NCBI RefSeq assembly: GCF_000983115.1
Contig: NZ_CGIH01000026.1
Span: 185,792-220,460, forward strand
Direction of reading: 5' to 3'
Origin: Syntrophomonas zehnderi OL-4
GTDB lineage: Bacteria; Bacillota; Syntrophomonadia; Syntrophomonadales; Syntrophomonadaceae
Length of the DNA: 34,669 nt
The translations under genes and the position numbers were made by a program. This document shows positions 7,381 to 15,684 of this stretch, one piece after another. The notes under the pieces are model-generated. The model worked only from the letters and a program-made list of their open reading frames with translations. It was not told where the DNA came from and did not search any database. Within the stretch, counting starts at the first letter, position 1. Each line of letters starts with the position of its first letter.

Positions 7381-8073
7381 ATGTCGTATTCGCAAATAGA
7401 AGAATTAAAATCAAGGATAGTGGAAATACAGCAAAAAATTGACCGGGCCGCCCGGAACGGGGGCCGCAGCGGCAAGGACGTTACCCTGATAGCCGTTAGT
7501 AAAACGGTTGATATCAGCCAAGCTCAAGCCGCCTTTGATTTGGGGATACACGATTTTGGGGAAAACCGCACCCAGGAGCTGAAAAGCAAGCAGCAAGCAA
7601 TCCCGCAGGCTAACTGGCACATGATTGGCAGGTTGCAAACCAACAAGGTAAAAGATATTGTAGGCAAAGCGGTACTCATTCATTCCTTGGACAGTTGGCA
7701 TTTGGCTCAGGAAATAAATAAAAGAGCCCAAAATCTTAATATTGAAATGCCGGTACTGCTTCAGGTAAATATATCGGGGGAAACCCAAAAGGCCGGAGTT
7801 GATCCCGCTGATGTAAGAGGGTTTCTGGACTCGGTCGGAGAATTGACCGCTTTGCGGGTAAAAGGTTTTATGACCATGGCATCTTTAAGCTCCGCAGGAG
7901 AGGAAAGCCGACCTGTTTTTGCAGAATTGGCAGCCCTTAGGGATAAGTTCAAAGAAAAATCATTTTCTCAGGTTGAATTAAAATACCTTTCCATGGGTAT
8001 GTCCCAGGATTATGAGGTGGCAGTGGAAGAAGGGGCCAATATGGTGCGTATAGGCAGTGCCATTTTTACATAA
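7381..8073 (+). CDS. ylmE: PLP homeostasis protein YggS/YlmE
   Basis: Pyridoxal-phosphate-binding protein of the YggS/PROSC/YlmE family, 230 aa, with a single-domain alanine-racemase-like TIM barrel. It keeps PLP and amino/keto-acid pools balanced. Family motifs are visible: the PLP lysine in LIAVSKT, HDFGENRTQE, WHMIGRLQTNK, and near the end LSMGMSQDYEVAVEEGANMVRIG. The ATG at 7381 lies a suitable distance after AAAGGTG; earlier in-frame starts at 7369 and 7372 overlap that site. It lies directly before sepF, as in Bacillus and many Gram-positives. Confidence 0.95.
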   Translation: MSYSQIEELKSRIVEIQQKIDRAARNGGRSGKDVTLIAVSKTVDISQAQAAFDLGIHDFGENRTQELKSKQQAIPQANWHMIGRLQTNKVKDIVGKAVLIHSLDSWHLAQEINKRAQNLNIEMPVLLQVNISGETQKAGVDPADVRGFLDSVGELTALRVKGFMTMASLSSAGEESRPVFAELAALRDKFKEKSFSQVELKYLSMGMSQDYEVAVEEGANMVRIGSAIFT

Positions 8074-8118
8074 ATAACAAAGATGCCTTAAAAGATTCAA
8101 AATTTTAGGAGGGTTAAA

Positions 8119-8547
8119 ATGGGATTGTTAGATAGCTTTTGGAGCTGGTTGGGGGTACAGACTGAGGTAGAAGAACACGTAATGGAACTCCCTGCTGCGG
8201 TCGAACGCGAAAACAAAGCAACCAATAATCTAGTCAGTATTCATACAAACAAAAATCTAAAAGTAGTCGTCTGCGAGCCGGAAAGGTTTGAAGAAGTACA
8301 AGCTTTAGCCGATCACCTTAAAAATCGCAAACAGGTTATTCTTAATTTTGAAAATACGCCTCCGGAAATTTCCCAAAGGATTATTGACTTTATAAGTGGT
8401 ACGGTCTATGCACTAGATGGGCAAAGCCAGCAATTGGGACGCAACATATTTTTATTTGCGCCTTCTAATGTTGAGGTTACCAAAGATCATCGTTCCCTGA
8501 TGCGAAAAGGCGGCGCGCTGACAGATGCCTTTAGAGGAGACAGATAA
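8119..8547 (+). CDS. sepF: Cell division protein SepF
   Basis: FtsZ-binding division protein that forms rings and tethers FtsZ to the membrane. At 142 aa it is full length. The N-terminal amphipathic membrane-targeting helix (MGLLDSFWSWLG) is followed by a variable acidic linker and the globular domain, about residues 45-130 (the VVVCEPERFEEVQ, RKQVILNFEN and FISGTVYALDG blocks). The ATG at 8119 has AGGAGGG upstream. The stop codon overlaps the proC start (TAATG), so the two are translationally coupled. Confidence 0.95.
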   Translation: MGLLDSFWSWLGVQTEVEEHVMELPAAVERENKATNNLVSIHTNKNLKVVVCEPERFEEVQALADHLKNRKQVILNFENTPPEISQRIIDFISGTVYALDGQSQQLGRNIFLFAPSNVEVTKDHRSLMRKGGALTDAFRGDR

Positions 8548-9362
8548 TGTCTTTTAACCTGGGTGTCATTGGTTGCGGGAAAATGGCTTACGCCTTGCTC
8601 AAAGGCATACACGGCAGTTCTGAATACAGACCTGACTTTATCTACGTGTGCGACCCTGACCAGGACAGGGTGGATCTGTTTTCTAACGATTATAAGGCGG
8701 TTGCTATGCCTGCCGGTGACTTAGTAGGCAAATCCCAGATCGTTATTCTGGCTGTTAAGCCCGGCCAGGTACAGGAAGTGCTTAATAATACGGCTGTTTT
8801 CTGGAATGATCAAAAACTCCTCATATCAGTAGCCGCCGGGATCAAAACTGTAGATCTGGAAAAAAACCTGAATAATCAGCCAACCCGGATAGTAAGGGTT
8901 ATGCCCAACACACCCAGTCTGGTTGGAGAGGGAATGTCTGCTATTTGTGCGGGCAGTCGGACTACAGACGATGATCTTAATTTTGTGCGGGCTTTATTGA
9001 ATGGCAGCGGCAAGTCAATCATTATTGATGAAAAATACATGGACGCAGTTACAGCCGTATCCGGCAGTGGGCCTGCCTATGTTTTTTTGTTGGTAGAAGC
9101 CTTGATGGAGGCTGCCGTAAATGCGGGACTTAACAGCAATATTGCTCGCCAGTTGGTTTTACAGACATTTAAAGGCAGTATTACGATGCTGGAAGACAGC
9201 GGGGAGCATCCTGCTATATTAAAAGCACAGGTATGTTCGCCTGGCGGAACAACGATTGCTGGTGTTCGCCAACTTGAAGCCGGTGGTGTGCGTAGTGCTA
9301 TCTTTAACGCGGTAGAGGCCGCCAGCATCAGATCCAAGGAACTAGGCGAAAAAAAAGATTAA
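8547..9362 (+). CDS. proC: Pyrroline-5-carboxylate reductase
   Basis: Catalyses the last step of proline synthesis, NAD(P)H-dependent reduction of pyrroline-5-carboxylate. At 271 aa it is full length. The N-terminal Rossmann motif GVIGCGKM is at about residues 6-13. The family blocks VMPNTP, AVSGSGPAYVF and the PGGTTIAGVRQLE signature near the C-terminus are present. It overlaps the sepF stop by one base. proC inside a sepF-ylmG cluster is common in Firmicutes and Actinobacteria. Confidence 0.96.
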   Translation: MSFNLGVIGCGKMAYALLKGIHGSSEYRPDFIYVCDPDQDRVDLFSNDYKAVAMPAGDLVGKSQIVILAVKPGQVQEVLNNTAVFWNDQKLLISVAAGIKTVDLEKNLNNQPTRIVRVMPNTPSLVGEGMSAICAGSRTTDDDLNFVRALLNGSGKSIIIDEKYMDAVTAVSGSGPAYVFLLVEALMEAAVNAGLNSNIARQLVLQTFKGSITMLEDSGEHPAILKAQVCSPGGTTIAGVRQLEAGGVRSAIFNAVEAASIRSKELGEKKD

Positions 9363-9377
9363 GGAGGACTCTCTGTT

Positions 9378-9638
9378 TTGGGATTAATAAGTATAGTAAA
9401 TACTATATTTTTAGTTTATATCTATATAGTCATTGCCCGGGTACTCTTGTCATGGGTGCCTCACGATCCATCCCAGCCAGTCTTTAGATTTATATATGAA
9501 ATAACTGATCCGGTAATGGCTCCTTTCAGTAAGTTGATTCCTCCTATTGGCGGAATAGATTTTTCACCAATTTTTGTTATCTTTGTCATTGAAATTGTAC
9601 GCAGAGTCATCATCAGTCTATTGTTAGGGATATTTTAA
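9378..9638 (+). CDS. ylmG: YggT/YlmG family membrane protein
   Basis: 86-aa membrane protein with two hydrophobic helices (about 4-24 and 60-84) and the family loop between them: LLSWVPHDPSQPVFRFIYE, then DPVMAPFSKLIPP. YlmG/YggT proteins are linked to division and to membrane or chloroplast nucleoid organisation; their molecular function is not established. The start is a TTG at 9378 behind AAGGAGGACT. It lies 15 bases after proC. Bacillus has ylmH next; here there is a 225-base gap and a U32 gene. Confidence 0.9.
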   Translation: MGLISIVNTIFLVYIYIVIARVLLSWVPHDPSQPVFRFIYEITDPVMAPFSKLIPPIGGIDFSPIFVIFVIEIVRRVIISLLLGIF

Positions 9639-9680
9639 CTGACACCCTATGTCTGCAGAACATAACCATGCATGAAAAAA

Positions 9681-9741
9681 TGAAGCTATGTTTTAGATAG
9701 GGGTGGATTTAATTAACCGCCACTTCTAAAACATTGCTTCA
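9681..9741. repeat. 61-base imperfect inverted repeat
   Basis: The outer arms TGAAGCTATGTTTTAG (9681-9696) and CTAAAACATTGCTTCA (9726-9741) pair with a single mismatch. The inner parts (GGGGTGG and CCGCCAC) continue the pairing with one mismatch and one G-U. TTAATTAA is at the centre. It falls in the gap between ylmG and the U32 gene. It could be a transcript-end structure, an attenuator or a small mobile repeat (MITE-like); no T-run follows, so a simple terminator is less likely. Confidence 0.65.
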
Positions 9742-9863
9742 GAAGTTAAGCAGCCTTTTAGTTTAGATAATTCTAATAAAAACCCAGTGTCAAAAAAAAA
9801 ACAATGGGTAAATCCAATTTACCGGTTTATCTGATTCTATTTTCGGATTGAAGGAGTTACAGC

Positions 9864-11777
9864 ATGTCAGGGCAAAATATTGAACTCTTGGCTCCGGCAG
9901 GAACCATGGCGGTTTTGGAAACGGTTGTAAAATCAGGTGCTGATGCAGTATATCTGGGGGGCAAGCGTTATAATATGCGCATGCTGCGTCCAGAATTTAA
10001 TTTTTCTGATACTGAGTTGACCGAAGCTGTCAGCTTACTGCACCAATTCGGCAAAAAAATATATATTACTGTAAACAGCCTGTACAAACCAAATGAAATC
10101 GAAGCAATAAAGGATTATCTGCTGTTTCTTGATCAATTGGGAGTTGACGCTCTGATTATTCAGGACTTAGGACTGATAAAACTATGTCAGGAACTTAACA
10201 TCCGTATTCCCTTACATGCCAGTGTGCAGATGGGCATCAATAATATGGCAGCCATTAAATTACTTGAAGATCAGGGTATCAGCCGGGTAATCCTATCCAA
10301 AAACCTGAGCCGGGAGGAGATCCGGGCTATTCATAAAGAAACCTGCCTAGGGCTTGAGTATTTTGTGCATGGGGATCAATGTATTTCTCATTCAGGCCAG
10401 TGCTACTTAAGCAGTTTTATATTTGATGAGAGCGGTAACTGCGGGCGTTGTCGCAAACCCTGCCGCTGGCCCTATAAAATCTCCCATGTTTCTCAACCGG
10501 AATCTCATGAAGCTCAATACTATTTAGCCCACCAAGACCTCTGTCTTTATCCCCAACTGGTGGATCTTATCGAAGCAGGAGTCAACTCCTTTAAAATAGA
10601 AGGGCGCATGCGCAGTAAGGAACATCTGGCTTTTACCGTGGCGACATACCGTAGGGCTTTGGACATATATCTGGATAACCCCGATTCATATATCGTTTCC
10701 GAAAATGATTGTCAAAAACTTTATGACCGGCGTATTAGAGATTTAACAGCCGGCAGCTTTCTTAAGCGTACCAGTTGGGATGACATTGGTTTAAGCGGTG
10801 CCAGAGAGCCTCATTTTATTACGAAGCCTATCCGGCTGAGCAGGTTGACTTATACCGATCTGCAACTTAAAAAACCTATACCCACAGTGGCGGTAAAACC
10901 CGAATTAACGGTCAAAGTGGGTGATTTTGAGGGTCTAGAGAATATGCTGGAAATGGGTATAAACAACGTTGTTTTGGGACTCGACAGTATGCGTCAGCAA
11001 GCAGTCAATTGGGAGGCTGAGAATATTATAAAGGCATTGGAAATCTGCCGGGGATATGACAGCCGAATACTGCTGGAAACGCCCCGAATCGTTTGTCAGC
11101 AGGATTTAACCGATATTTACGAACTAAGCCAGCAATCTTTTTTAAGTCAGTTGGACGGACTGATTGTTAATGATTTAGGCAGTTTAAGGATATTGCGGTC
11201 CAGTGATATCATGCTTTGGACCGGCTACGGTTTTAATGTCTGTAATGATCGGGCTAGCGCTTTTTTAAAACAATCAGGAGCAAAACGGATAGTGGTTGCA
11301 TTGGAAATGAGAGGTTCCGATCTGGTCAGCCTGCTAGGCAAAGATGGAGATATGGAACTACTCGTACAAGGACCGTTGCCAGGTATTATTACTGATTTAT
11401 GTATCCACTCGGGTGAAGTTTTAGACTCCGGATGTGCCTTGGATTGCAGGCGAAACCCAGTCGACCTGCAGGATGAATATGGGCAGAATTATAAAGTGTT
11501 AAGTGATTACAAGTGCCGTAATCATATATATAATCCCCTGGAAAGATCACTATATCCTTATTTGGCCGAACTGATGGGCTGGGGACTTAAATCTTTGCGA
11601 ATAGATGGGCAATACTACCCATCCGGATTGCTAAGTCAGGTAGTTGCCCTGTATATGGATGCTATTACCGAGATCATGGCCGGTAACTGGGAGGCTACCT
11701 CCGGTTTTGAAAAAATTTTGGGGCTCTTCCCGGACGGACTTACGGCCATGCCTTTGTATAAATCAAACCTGCATTAA
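9864..11777 (+). CDS. U32 family peptidase-like protein (RlhA/TrhP type)
   Basis: 637-aa member of peptidase family U32. Characterised bacterial relatives (RlhA, TrhP, UbiU/V) are iron-sulfur proteins that hydroxylate RNA or quinones rather than proteases. The N-terminal TIM-like domain starts with LLAPAGT and contains GADAVYLGG. Cluster ligands are likely C173, C180, C196 or C200, and C227 (in HQDLC); the signature region GRCRKPCRWPY is present, and the FKIEGRMRS block follows. The long C-terminal part (about 330-637) resembles the extended RlhA-like members. It has its own AAGGAG site. The substrate cannot be read from the sequence; rRNA or tRNA hydroxylation is a family-based guess. Confidence 0.85.
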   Translation: MSGQNIELLAPAGTMAVLETVVKSGADAVYLGGKRYNMRMLRPEFNFSDTELTEAVSLLHQFGKKIYITVNSLYKPNEIEAIKDYLLFLDQLGVDALIIQDLGLIKLCQELNIRIPLHASVQMGINNMAAIKLLEDQGISRVILSKNLSREEIRAIHKETCLGLEYFVHGDQCISHSGQCYLSSFIFDESGNCGRCRKPCRWPYKISHVSQPESHEAQYYLAHQDLCLYPQLVDLIEAGVNSFKIEGRMRSKEHLAFTVATYRRALDIYLDNPDSYIVSENDCQKLYDRRIRDLTAGSFLKRTSWDDIGLSGAREPHFITKPIRLSRLTYTDLQLKKPIPTVAVKPELTVKVGDFEGLENMLEMGINNVVLGLDSMRQQAVNWEAENIIKALEICRGYDSRILLETPRIVCQQDLTDIYELSQQSFLSQLDGLIVNDLGSLRILRSSDIMLWTGYGFNVCNDRASAFLKQSGAKRIVVALEMRGSDLVSLLGKDGDMELLVQGPLPGIITDLCIHSGEVLDSGCALDCRRNPVDLQDEYGQNYKVLSDYKCRNHIYNPLERSLYPYLAELMGWGLKSLRIDGQYYPSGLLSQVVALYMDAITEIMAGNWEATSGFEKILGLFPDGLTAMPLYKSNLH

Positions 11778-11808
11778 TTTTGTAAAAGAATATAAGGGGG
11801 ATGGGATC

Positions 11809-12330
11809 ATGATAACCGCAATGGAAATACGCAACCAGCAGTTTAACAAATCCCTGCGTGGTTACAACCCGGAAGAAGTAAAAAATTTCCAATATAGACT
11901 GGCGCAGGACTTTGAAAACATCTACAGTGAAAATTCCCAGTTAAAAGAAAGCCTGCAAAAGGTAAGATATGAGCTGGAGCGTTATCATAAACTGGAGGAA
12001 ACGATGAATAACAGTCTAATCCTGGCTCAACAAACCGCTGAGATGCTAAAAATAAATGCCCAAAAGGAAGCCGATATGATTCTGGAGGATTCCAAAAAGA
12101 AAATTGCGGAAGCGTTTACGGTTTATCAGGAGATTATTAAACGCTTAAATATGTTTAACGCAGAAATAAAAGCCCAGATAACAGGTGAATTGGATATGCT
12201 GGAACGCAGTCAGCGTAAGGCAGATGAACTAAGCGATTTTTTCTTCAGTAAAGATGTTAAAGACATTCTGGATAATTTAGGTAAACTGGACATGGAGGCA
12301 AGAAATGACACTAAAGATAACACCCCATAA
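11809..12330 (+). CDS. divIVA: Cell division initiation protein DivIVA
   Basis: Coiled-coil protein that marks curved membrane at poles and septa. The 173-aa product starts with the N-terminal lipid-binding domain (ITAMEIRNQQF, SLRGYNPEEV), followed by a long coiled coil, about residues 30-165, with many Glu, Lys and Leu heptads. The ATG at 11809 follows AAGGGGGATGGG; the open frame extends 55 codons upstream into the U32 gene, but that part is not DivIVA-like. It overlaps the following DUF167 gene by 26 bases. In Bacillus divIVA is followed by ileS; here ileS is about 9 kb further on. Confidence 0.92.
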   Translation: MITAMEIRNQQFNKSLRGYNPEEVKNFQYRLAQDFENIYSENSQLKESLQKVRYELERYHKLEETMNNSLILAQQTAEMLKINAQKEADMILEDSKKKIAEAFTVYQEIIKRLNMFNAEIKAQITGELDMLERSQRKADELSDFFFSKDVKDILDNLGKLDMEARNDTKDNTP

Positions 12331-12604
12331 TAATGGCATCTATCTGGAGGTGCAGGTACAACCTCGCTCATCGCGCAGCCAGATAGTAGGTGTTACGGAG
12401 GGAAGGCTCAAAATTAAGCTGACTGCTCCGCCGGTAGAAGGTGAAGCTAACCAGGCATTAATTGACTTCCTGGCTCGTGAATTAGATCTTCCCAGAAGGA
12501 ACATCAGCCTGCTCAGAGGAGAGACATCGCGGTACAAACTGGTAGCTATCTTTGGCTTAAGCCCAGAGCAGCTAAGAGAAAAACTCCCCATCAGCAAGGA
12601 GTAG
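12305..12604 (+). CDS. DUF167/YggU family protein
   Basis: 99-aa protein of the conserved DUF167 (UPF0235, YggU) family. The family blocks are evident: LEVQVQPRSSRSQIVGV, LKIKLTAPPVEGEANQALI and a later LLRGETSRYKLV. The function is unknown across the family. Its ATG at 12305 lies inside the end of divIVA, with GGAGG upstream in the divIVA coding sequence, so it is very likely co-translated. In many bacteria this family sits near yggS, proC and yggT, which fits the cluster. Confidence 0.9.
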   Translation: MTLKITPHNNGIYLEVQVQPRSSRSQIVGVTEGRLKIKLTAPPVEGEANQALIDFLARELDLPRRNISLLRGETSRYKLVAIFGLSPEQLREKLPISKE

Positions 12605-12625
12605 GAATTCTTCCCAAGTTCCATA

Positions 12626-12721
12626 ACACCCTGCTCTTAACCAGGGAAGGGTGTCCTACTACAGGAAATATTAGACTTAAAATTAGCACCTTATTTTAAT
12701 TGACAAATACGCAATTAAAAT
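12626..12721. other. Two hairpins in the divIVA-cluster/eamA convergent gap
   Basis: A 7-bp stem (12626-12632 with 12648-12654, ACACCCT with AGGGTGT; CCCTG and CAGGG offer an alternative) is the likely 3' structure of the division-cluster transcript, although no T-run follows. A second, AT-only stem (12693-12702 with 12712-12721, 10 bp perfect) lies further on. No gene is seen in 12605-12844. Confidence 0.4.
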
Positions 12722-12844
12722 TACCCCCGCTGACAAATGCTTTCTTTTTAATACCTCGATTCAAAATTAGAAAACACCCGCCACGCCTATAATACATTTT
12801 TTAAACCAAAGAAGACTATATGATTTTAAAACACCTCAAACATC

Positions 12845-13741
12845 CTATACCCTTGACATCAACGGGTCGTTAGCGGGTTTTTTGCGCAGCAGGATGGAGA
12901 GAAGCATGGCCAAAAGAATCAGTCCCGCCCCGGTATAGGCGCGCTGGGATAGGAGCTCGCCCGCCCACAGGTAGGCGGCCAGGGCAGCAAATACCGGTTC
13001 CGATGTTAACACTACTGCGAAACGGGTAGGGGTACTGAATTTCTGCAGATAATTTTGCAGGAGAAAAGCCATGGAGGTGGCAAATAGAGAAGTTACAATA
13101 ATAGCGGTAATTGCATTCAGGGTGAAATGATCCGGCCAGGGTTCTGACAGCAGGCCGGTTATCATACACAAAATGCCTACGAACAGAATCTGAACTCCGG
13201 TAATTGCCACAGGATTATGGCGATGGGAGTAATGATCTACGAATACTATGTGCAGGGCAAATCCAAAAGCACAGATTAATATCAAAAAATCACCGTAGCT
13301 CAGACTGATTTTACCGGCTGGCACAGATAAAAGAAACAGCCCAACGGCTGCCAGAATTACTGTAAAGGTAGTCAGCCAGGAAGGCAGCTGGCGTTTTTTA
13401 ACCGCCATCATAATGGGAACTAAAACCACCGAAACTCCTGTAATAAAGCCGGCATTAGAGGAAGTCGTAAACTGCAGGCCCACGGTCTGAAAAACATACC
13501 CAATAAACAGGAAAAAGCCTAACAATGAACCGGCTGCCAGGGTTGTATCATTATATCTAAAAATATTTTTAAAGGAAAATAAAACCAGAAACAAAAAGGC
13601 TAAAATAAATCTTATACCTAAAAAAAGAAAAGGCCCAATATCAGCCAGGGCATTTTTAATCAATACCAAGGTAACACCCCATATCAGGGCTACCAGCATC
13701 ATCATTAATTCTGCTTCAGTGCGCTTAAAATCAGAGTTCAT
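12845..13741 (-). CDS. EamA/DMT-family permease
   Basis: About 298-aa integral membrane protein with ten predicted helices arranged as two EamA halves (about 15-145 and 155-290). Typical pieces are LVALIWGVTLVLIKNAL in the first helix and FAVVLTSEPVFAALAAYLW in the eighth to ninth. Drug/metabolite transporters of this type usually export amino acids or other small metabolites, but the substrate cannot be predicted. The ATG at 13741 is preferred because GGAG lies 9 bases upstream; the ATG at 13756 has no site. It stands alone on the minus strand, divergent from an amino-acid ABC operon. Confidence 0.88.
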   Translation of the reverse strand: MNSDFKRTEAELMMMLVALIWGVTLVLIKNALADIGPFLFLGIRFILAFLFLVLFSFKNIFRYNDTTLAAGSLLGFFLFIGYVFQTVGLQFTTSSNAGFITGVSVVLVPIMMAVKKRQLPSWLTTFTVILAAVGLFLLSVPAGKISLSYGDFLILICAFGFALHIVFVDHYSHRHNPVAITGVQILFVGILCMITGLLSEPWPDHFTLNAITAIIVTSLFATSMAFLLQNYLQKFSTPTRFAVVLTSEPVFAALAAYLWAGELLSQRAYTGAGLILLAMLLSILLRKKPANDPLMSRV

Positions 13742-13803
13742 TATTAATATCTCCATCTGAGCTGGTACCAGACTGTCCCACGGCTAAAAGGGATAACCTG
13801 ATG

Positions 13804-13853
13804 ATTTGCAAATGATTTAGCAACTATTTTATATTATGTCCCAATTTGCAAAA
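13804..13853. promoter_or_regulatory. Paired ATTTGCAAA boxes in a divergent promoter region
   Basis: Two copies of a near-palindrome lie in the eamA-glnH divergent gap: ATTTGCAAAT (13804-13813) and ATTTGCAAAA (13844-13853), exactly 40 bases apart. On the minus strand the outer box overlaps a possible -35 (TTTGCA), followed after 17 bases by TAAAAT. This is the arrangement expected for a dimeric repressor or activator, but the protein is unknown. Confidence 0.4.
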
Positions 13854-13946
13854 CGGAGAGCAATTTTAGCCGGAAAAAAATGATCTGATCAAGGTGGGCA
13901 AAGGGCGTATTTATTAGGAATACCAGGTTAAACCATAGAAAACTTC

Positions 13947-13975
13947 TTGTCGTTATATACGGTTAGCTGTATAAT
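13947..13975 (+). promoter_or_regulatory. Sigma-A type promoter for the first amino-acid ABC operon
   Basis: TTGTCG (13947-13952), a 17-base spacer and a perfect TATAAT (13970-13975). This is 46 bases before the binding-protein start codon and is the best vegetative promoter in this gap. Confidence 0.7.
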
Positions 13976-14021
13976 TATTAAGTTAGCATTACGTAGATTA
14001 AGAAGGGGAGAGTGAGAAAGT

Positions 14022-14804
14022 TTGAAAAAAATTACTGCGATTTTGGTTTCAGCCCTGCTCGTAATGGGGATGCTGGTGACTGTAAGCGGCTGCGGTAAAA
14101 ATGCCGCCGATAATCAAGACCAGGAAAAGGTATTAAGGGTTGTCACCGAAGCTGGTTTTAAGCCTTTCGAATTTAAAGAAAACAATGAGTTTGTCGGTTT
14201 TGACATGGACTTAATCCGTGCTATCGCTGAAGCTGAAGGATACAAAGCTGAGATTACCCATATGGGCTTTGAATCATTAATTCCGGCTTTGCAATCCAAT
14301 AAGGCCGATTGCGCCATCGCCGGGATGTCGATCGACGAAGAAAGAAAAAAATCGGTTGATTTCAGCACCCCCTATTTTAATGCCGGCCTTATCATTGCCG
14401 TACAGAAGGATACCGAAGGAATTAAGAGCCCGGATGATTTAAAAGGCAAACGGATAGCCGGACAGGTAGGTACCATTGGAGCTGATGCCTGTAATGACAT
14501 TAAAAAGCAAGATCCCAATACTACCGTAAAGATATTCGACAGCGTTGGAGAAGCCTTTATGGAACTGGAAAAGGGCGGTATTGATGCAGTTATAAACGAT
14601 TATGCCGTAACCTACGAATATATATCCACAACCGGCCAGGGTAAGACCAAAATAGTGGGCGATGTATTCTCAGCCGATGACCAATATGGAATTGCCGTTA
14701 AAAAAGGAAATAAGCAAATGCTCAATGTTATAAATGATGGATTAGAAAAAGTAAAAGCCAGCGGCAAATACGATGAAATTTACCAGAAATGGATTAAGCA
14801 GTAA
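14022..14804 (+). CDS. Amino-acid ABC transporter substrate-binding lipoprotein (GlnH-like)
   Basis: Extracellular solute-binding protein, family 3 (polar amino acids), 260 aa. It has a lipoprotein signal peptide with lipobox VSGC and lipidated C24. The first lobe contains AGFKPFEFKENNEFVGFDMDL in two overlapping family blocks, then ADCAIAGMSIDEERKK with the conserved Arg that binds the amino-acid carboxylate, then VDFSTPY. Downstream the VINDY motif is typical. The start is a TTG at 14022 behind AAGGGGAG. It is first of a three-gene transporter. The likely substrate is glutamine or another polar amino acid; specificity is not resolved. Confidence 0.93.
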   Translation: MKKITAILVSALLVMGMLVTVSGCGKNAADNQDQEKVLRVVTEAGFKPFEFKENNEFVGFDMDLIRAIAEAEGYKAEITHMGFESLIPALQSNKADCAIAGMSIDEERKKSVDFSTPYFNAGLIIAVQKDTEGIKSPDDLKGKRIAGQVGTIGADACNDIKKQDPNTTVKIFDSVGEAFMELEKGGIDAVINDYAVTYEYISTTGQGKTKIVGDVFSADDQYGIAVKKGNKQMLNVINDGLEKVKASGKYDEIYQKWIKQ

Positions 14805-14818
14805 CGTATAACCAACGA

Positions 14819-14914
14819 CTGTCAAAAAGGTTCAGGCTGTTGACAGAAGTAAAGCCAAGCCGCGCATTTAGAGCCTGCGATTGATACGTACCCGGTACGT
14901 TGATTGAGCGGGCT
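14819..14914 (+). promoter_or_regulatory. Hairpins between binding-protein and permease genes (operon 1)
   Basis: Two structures lie in the 169-base gap. The first is CTGTCAA/TTGACAG (14819-14825 with 14840-14846). The second is a composite stem, AGCCTGC/GCGGGCT (14872-14878 with 14908-14914, one G-U), enclosing ACGTACC/GGTACGT, followed by TTTAAT. They probably cause partial termination or stabilise the 3' end, giving more binding protein than permease (inference). Confidence 0.5.
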
Positions 14915-14973
14915 TTAATACTGTTATAAACCAATAAACCCACCGGTAGATTTTGTGAATTGGGGAGGTAAAT

Positions 14974-15684
14974 ATGTCTCACGTTATGCCCGGTCTTTTT
15001 GGTATCAACTTTATACAAACCCTGATGGAAATCAATGGATTAAAATTAATTACCAGCAACCTGGATGTCCTGTTATTAGGAGCGCTGGTCACCTTGGAGT
15101 TAACCGCTTTGGCAGTTGCTTTCGGCATGATATTGGGACTAATATTCGGTCTGGCCAAATTATCCCCGCAGCGGCGGCTTATATACGGTATAGCCACATT
15201 TTATATCGATTTCTTCCGCGGTACACCCTTGTTTGTGCAGATATTGCTGCTGTATTTCGGTATACTTCCGATGTTTGGGCATGTAGGAGATTTTTCGGCT
15301 GCAGTTATTGCCTGTAGTTTAAACAGCGGGGCTTATATAGCAGAAATAGTCCGGGCGGGAATTCAAGCTATCGATAAAGGACAAATGGAAGCCGGCCGTT
15401 CCCTGGGAATGACTCATGGTCAGACGATGTGGTATATTATTCTGCCCCAGGCCTATAAGGTAGTAATTCCTCCCCTAATTAATGAGTTTATCGCCATGTT
15501 AAAAGATACCTCCCTGGTCTCCTTGATTGGCGTTTCCGAGTTGACGCTGCGGGGTAAGCTGCTGTATTCAGTGAGTTACAATGCTGCCTGGGTCTGGGGA
15601 ACCGTAGCGATCATCTATTTTATAATGACAAAACTTTTGGCTATGTTAGGGGATTATGTGGAAAGGAGACTGGCGACCGAATGA
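14974..15684 (+). CDS. Amino-acid ABC transporter permease (GlnP-like)
   Basis: Inner-membrane permease of the HisMQ/GlnP family, 236 aa, with about five helices. The EAA loop that contacts the ATPase is visible at about residues 146-166 ([20 protein letters not shown]), as is the family segment [14 protein letters not shown]. The ATG at 14974 is preceded by GGGGAGGT. Its last four bases overlap the ATPase start (ATGA), showing tight coupling. A single permease gene implies a homodimer. Confidence 0.94.
   Translation: MSHVMPGLFGINFIQTLMEINGLKLITSNLDVLLLGALVTLELTALAVAFGMILGLIFGLAKLSPQRRLIYGIATFYIDFFRGTPLFVQILLLYFGILPMFGHVGDFSAAVIACSLNSGAYIAEIVRAGIQAIDKGQMEAGRSLGMTHGQTMWYIILPQAYKVVIPPLINEFIAMLKDTSLVSLIGVSELTLRGKLLYSVSYNAAWVWGTVAIIYFIMTKLLAMLGDYVERRLATE

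Noticed and set aside
11644-11808. N-terminal extension of DivIVA from an upstream ATG.
   Set aside because: The 55 extra residues lie inside the U32 gene in another frame and are not DivIVA-like; the ATG at 11809 has a strong ribosome site.
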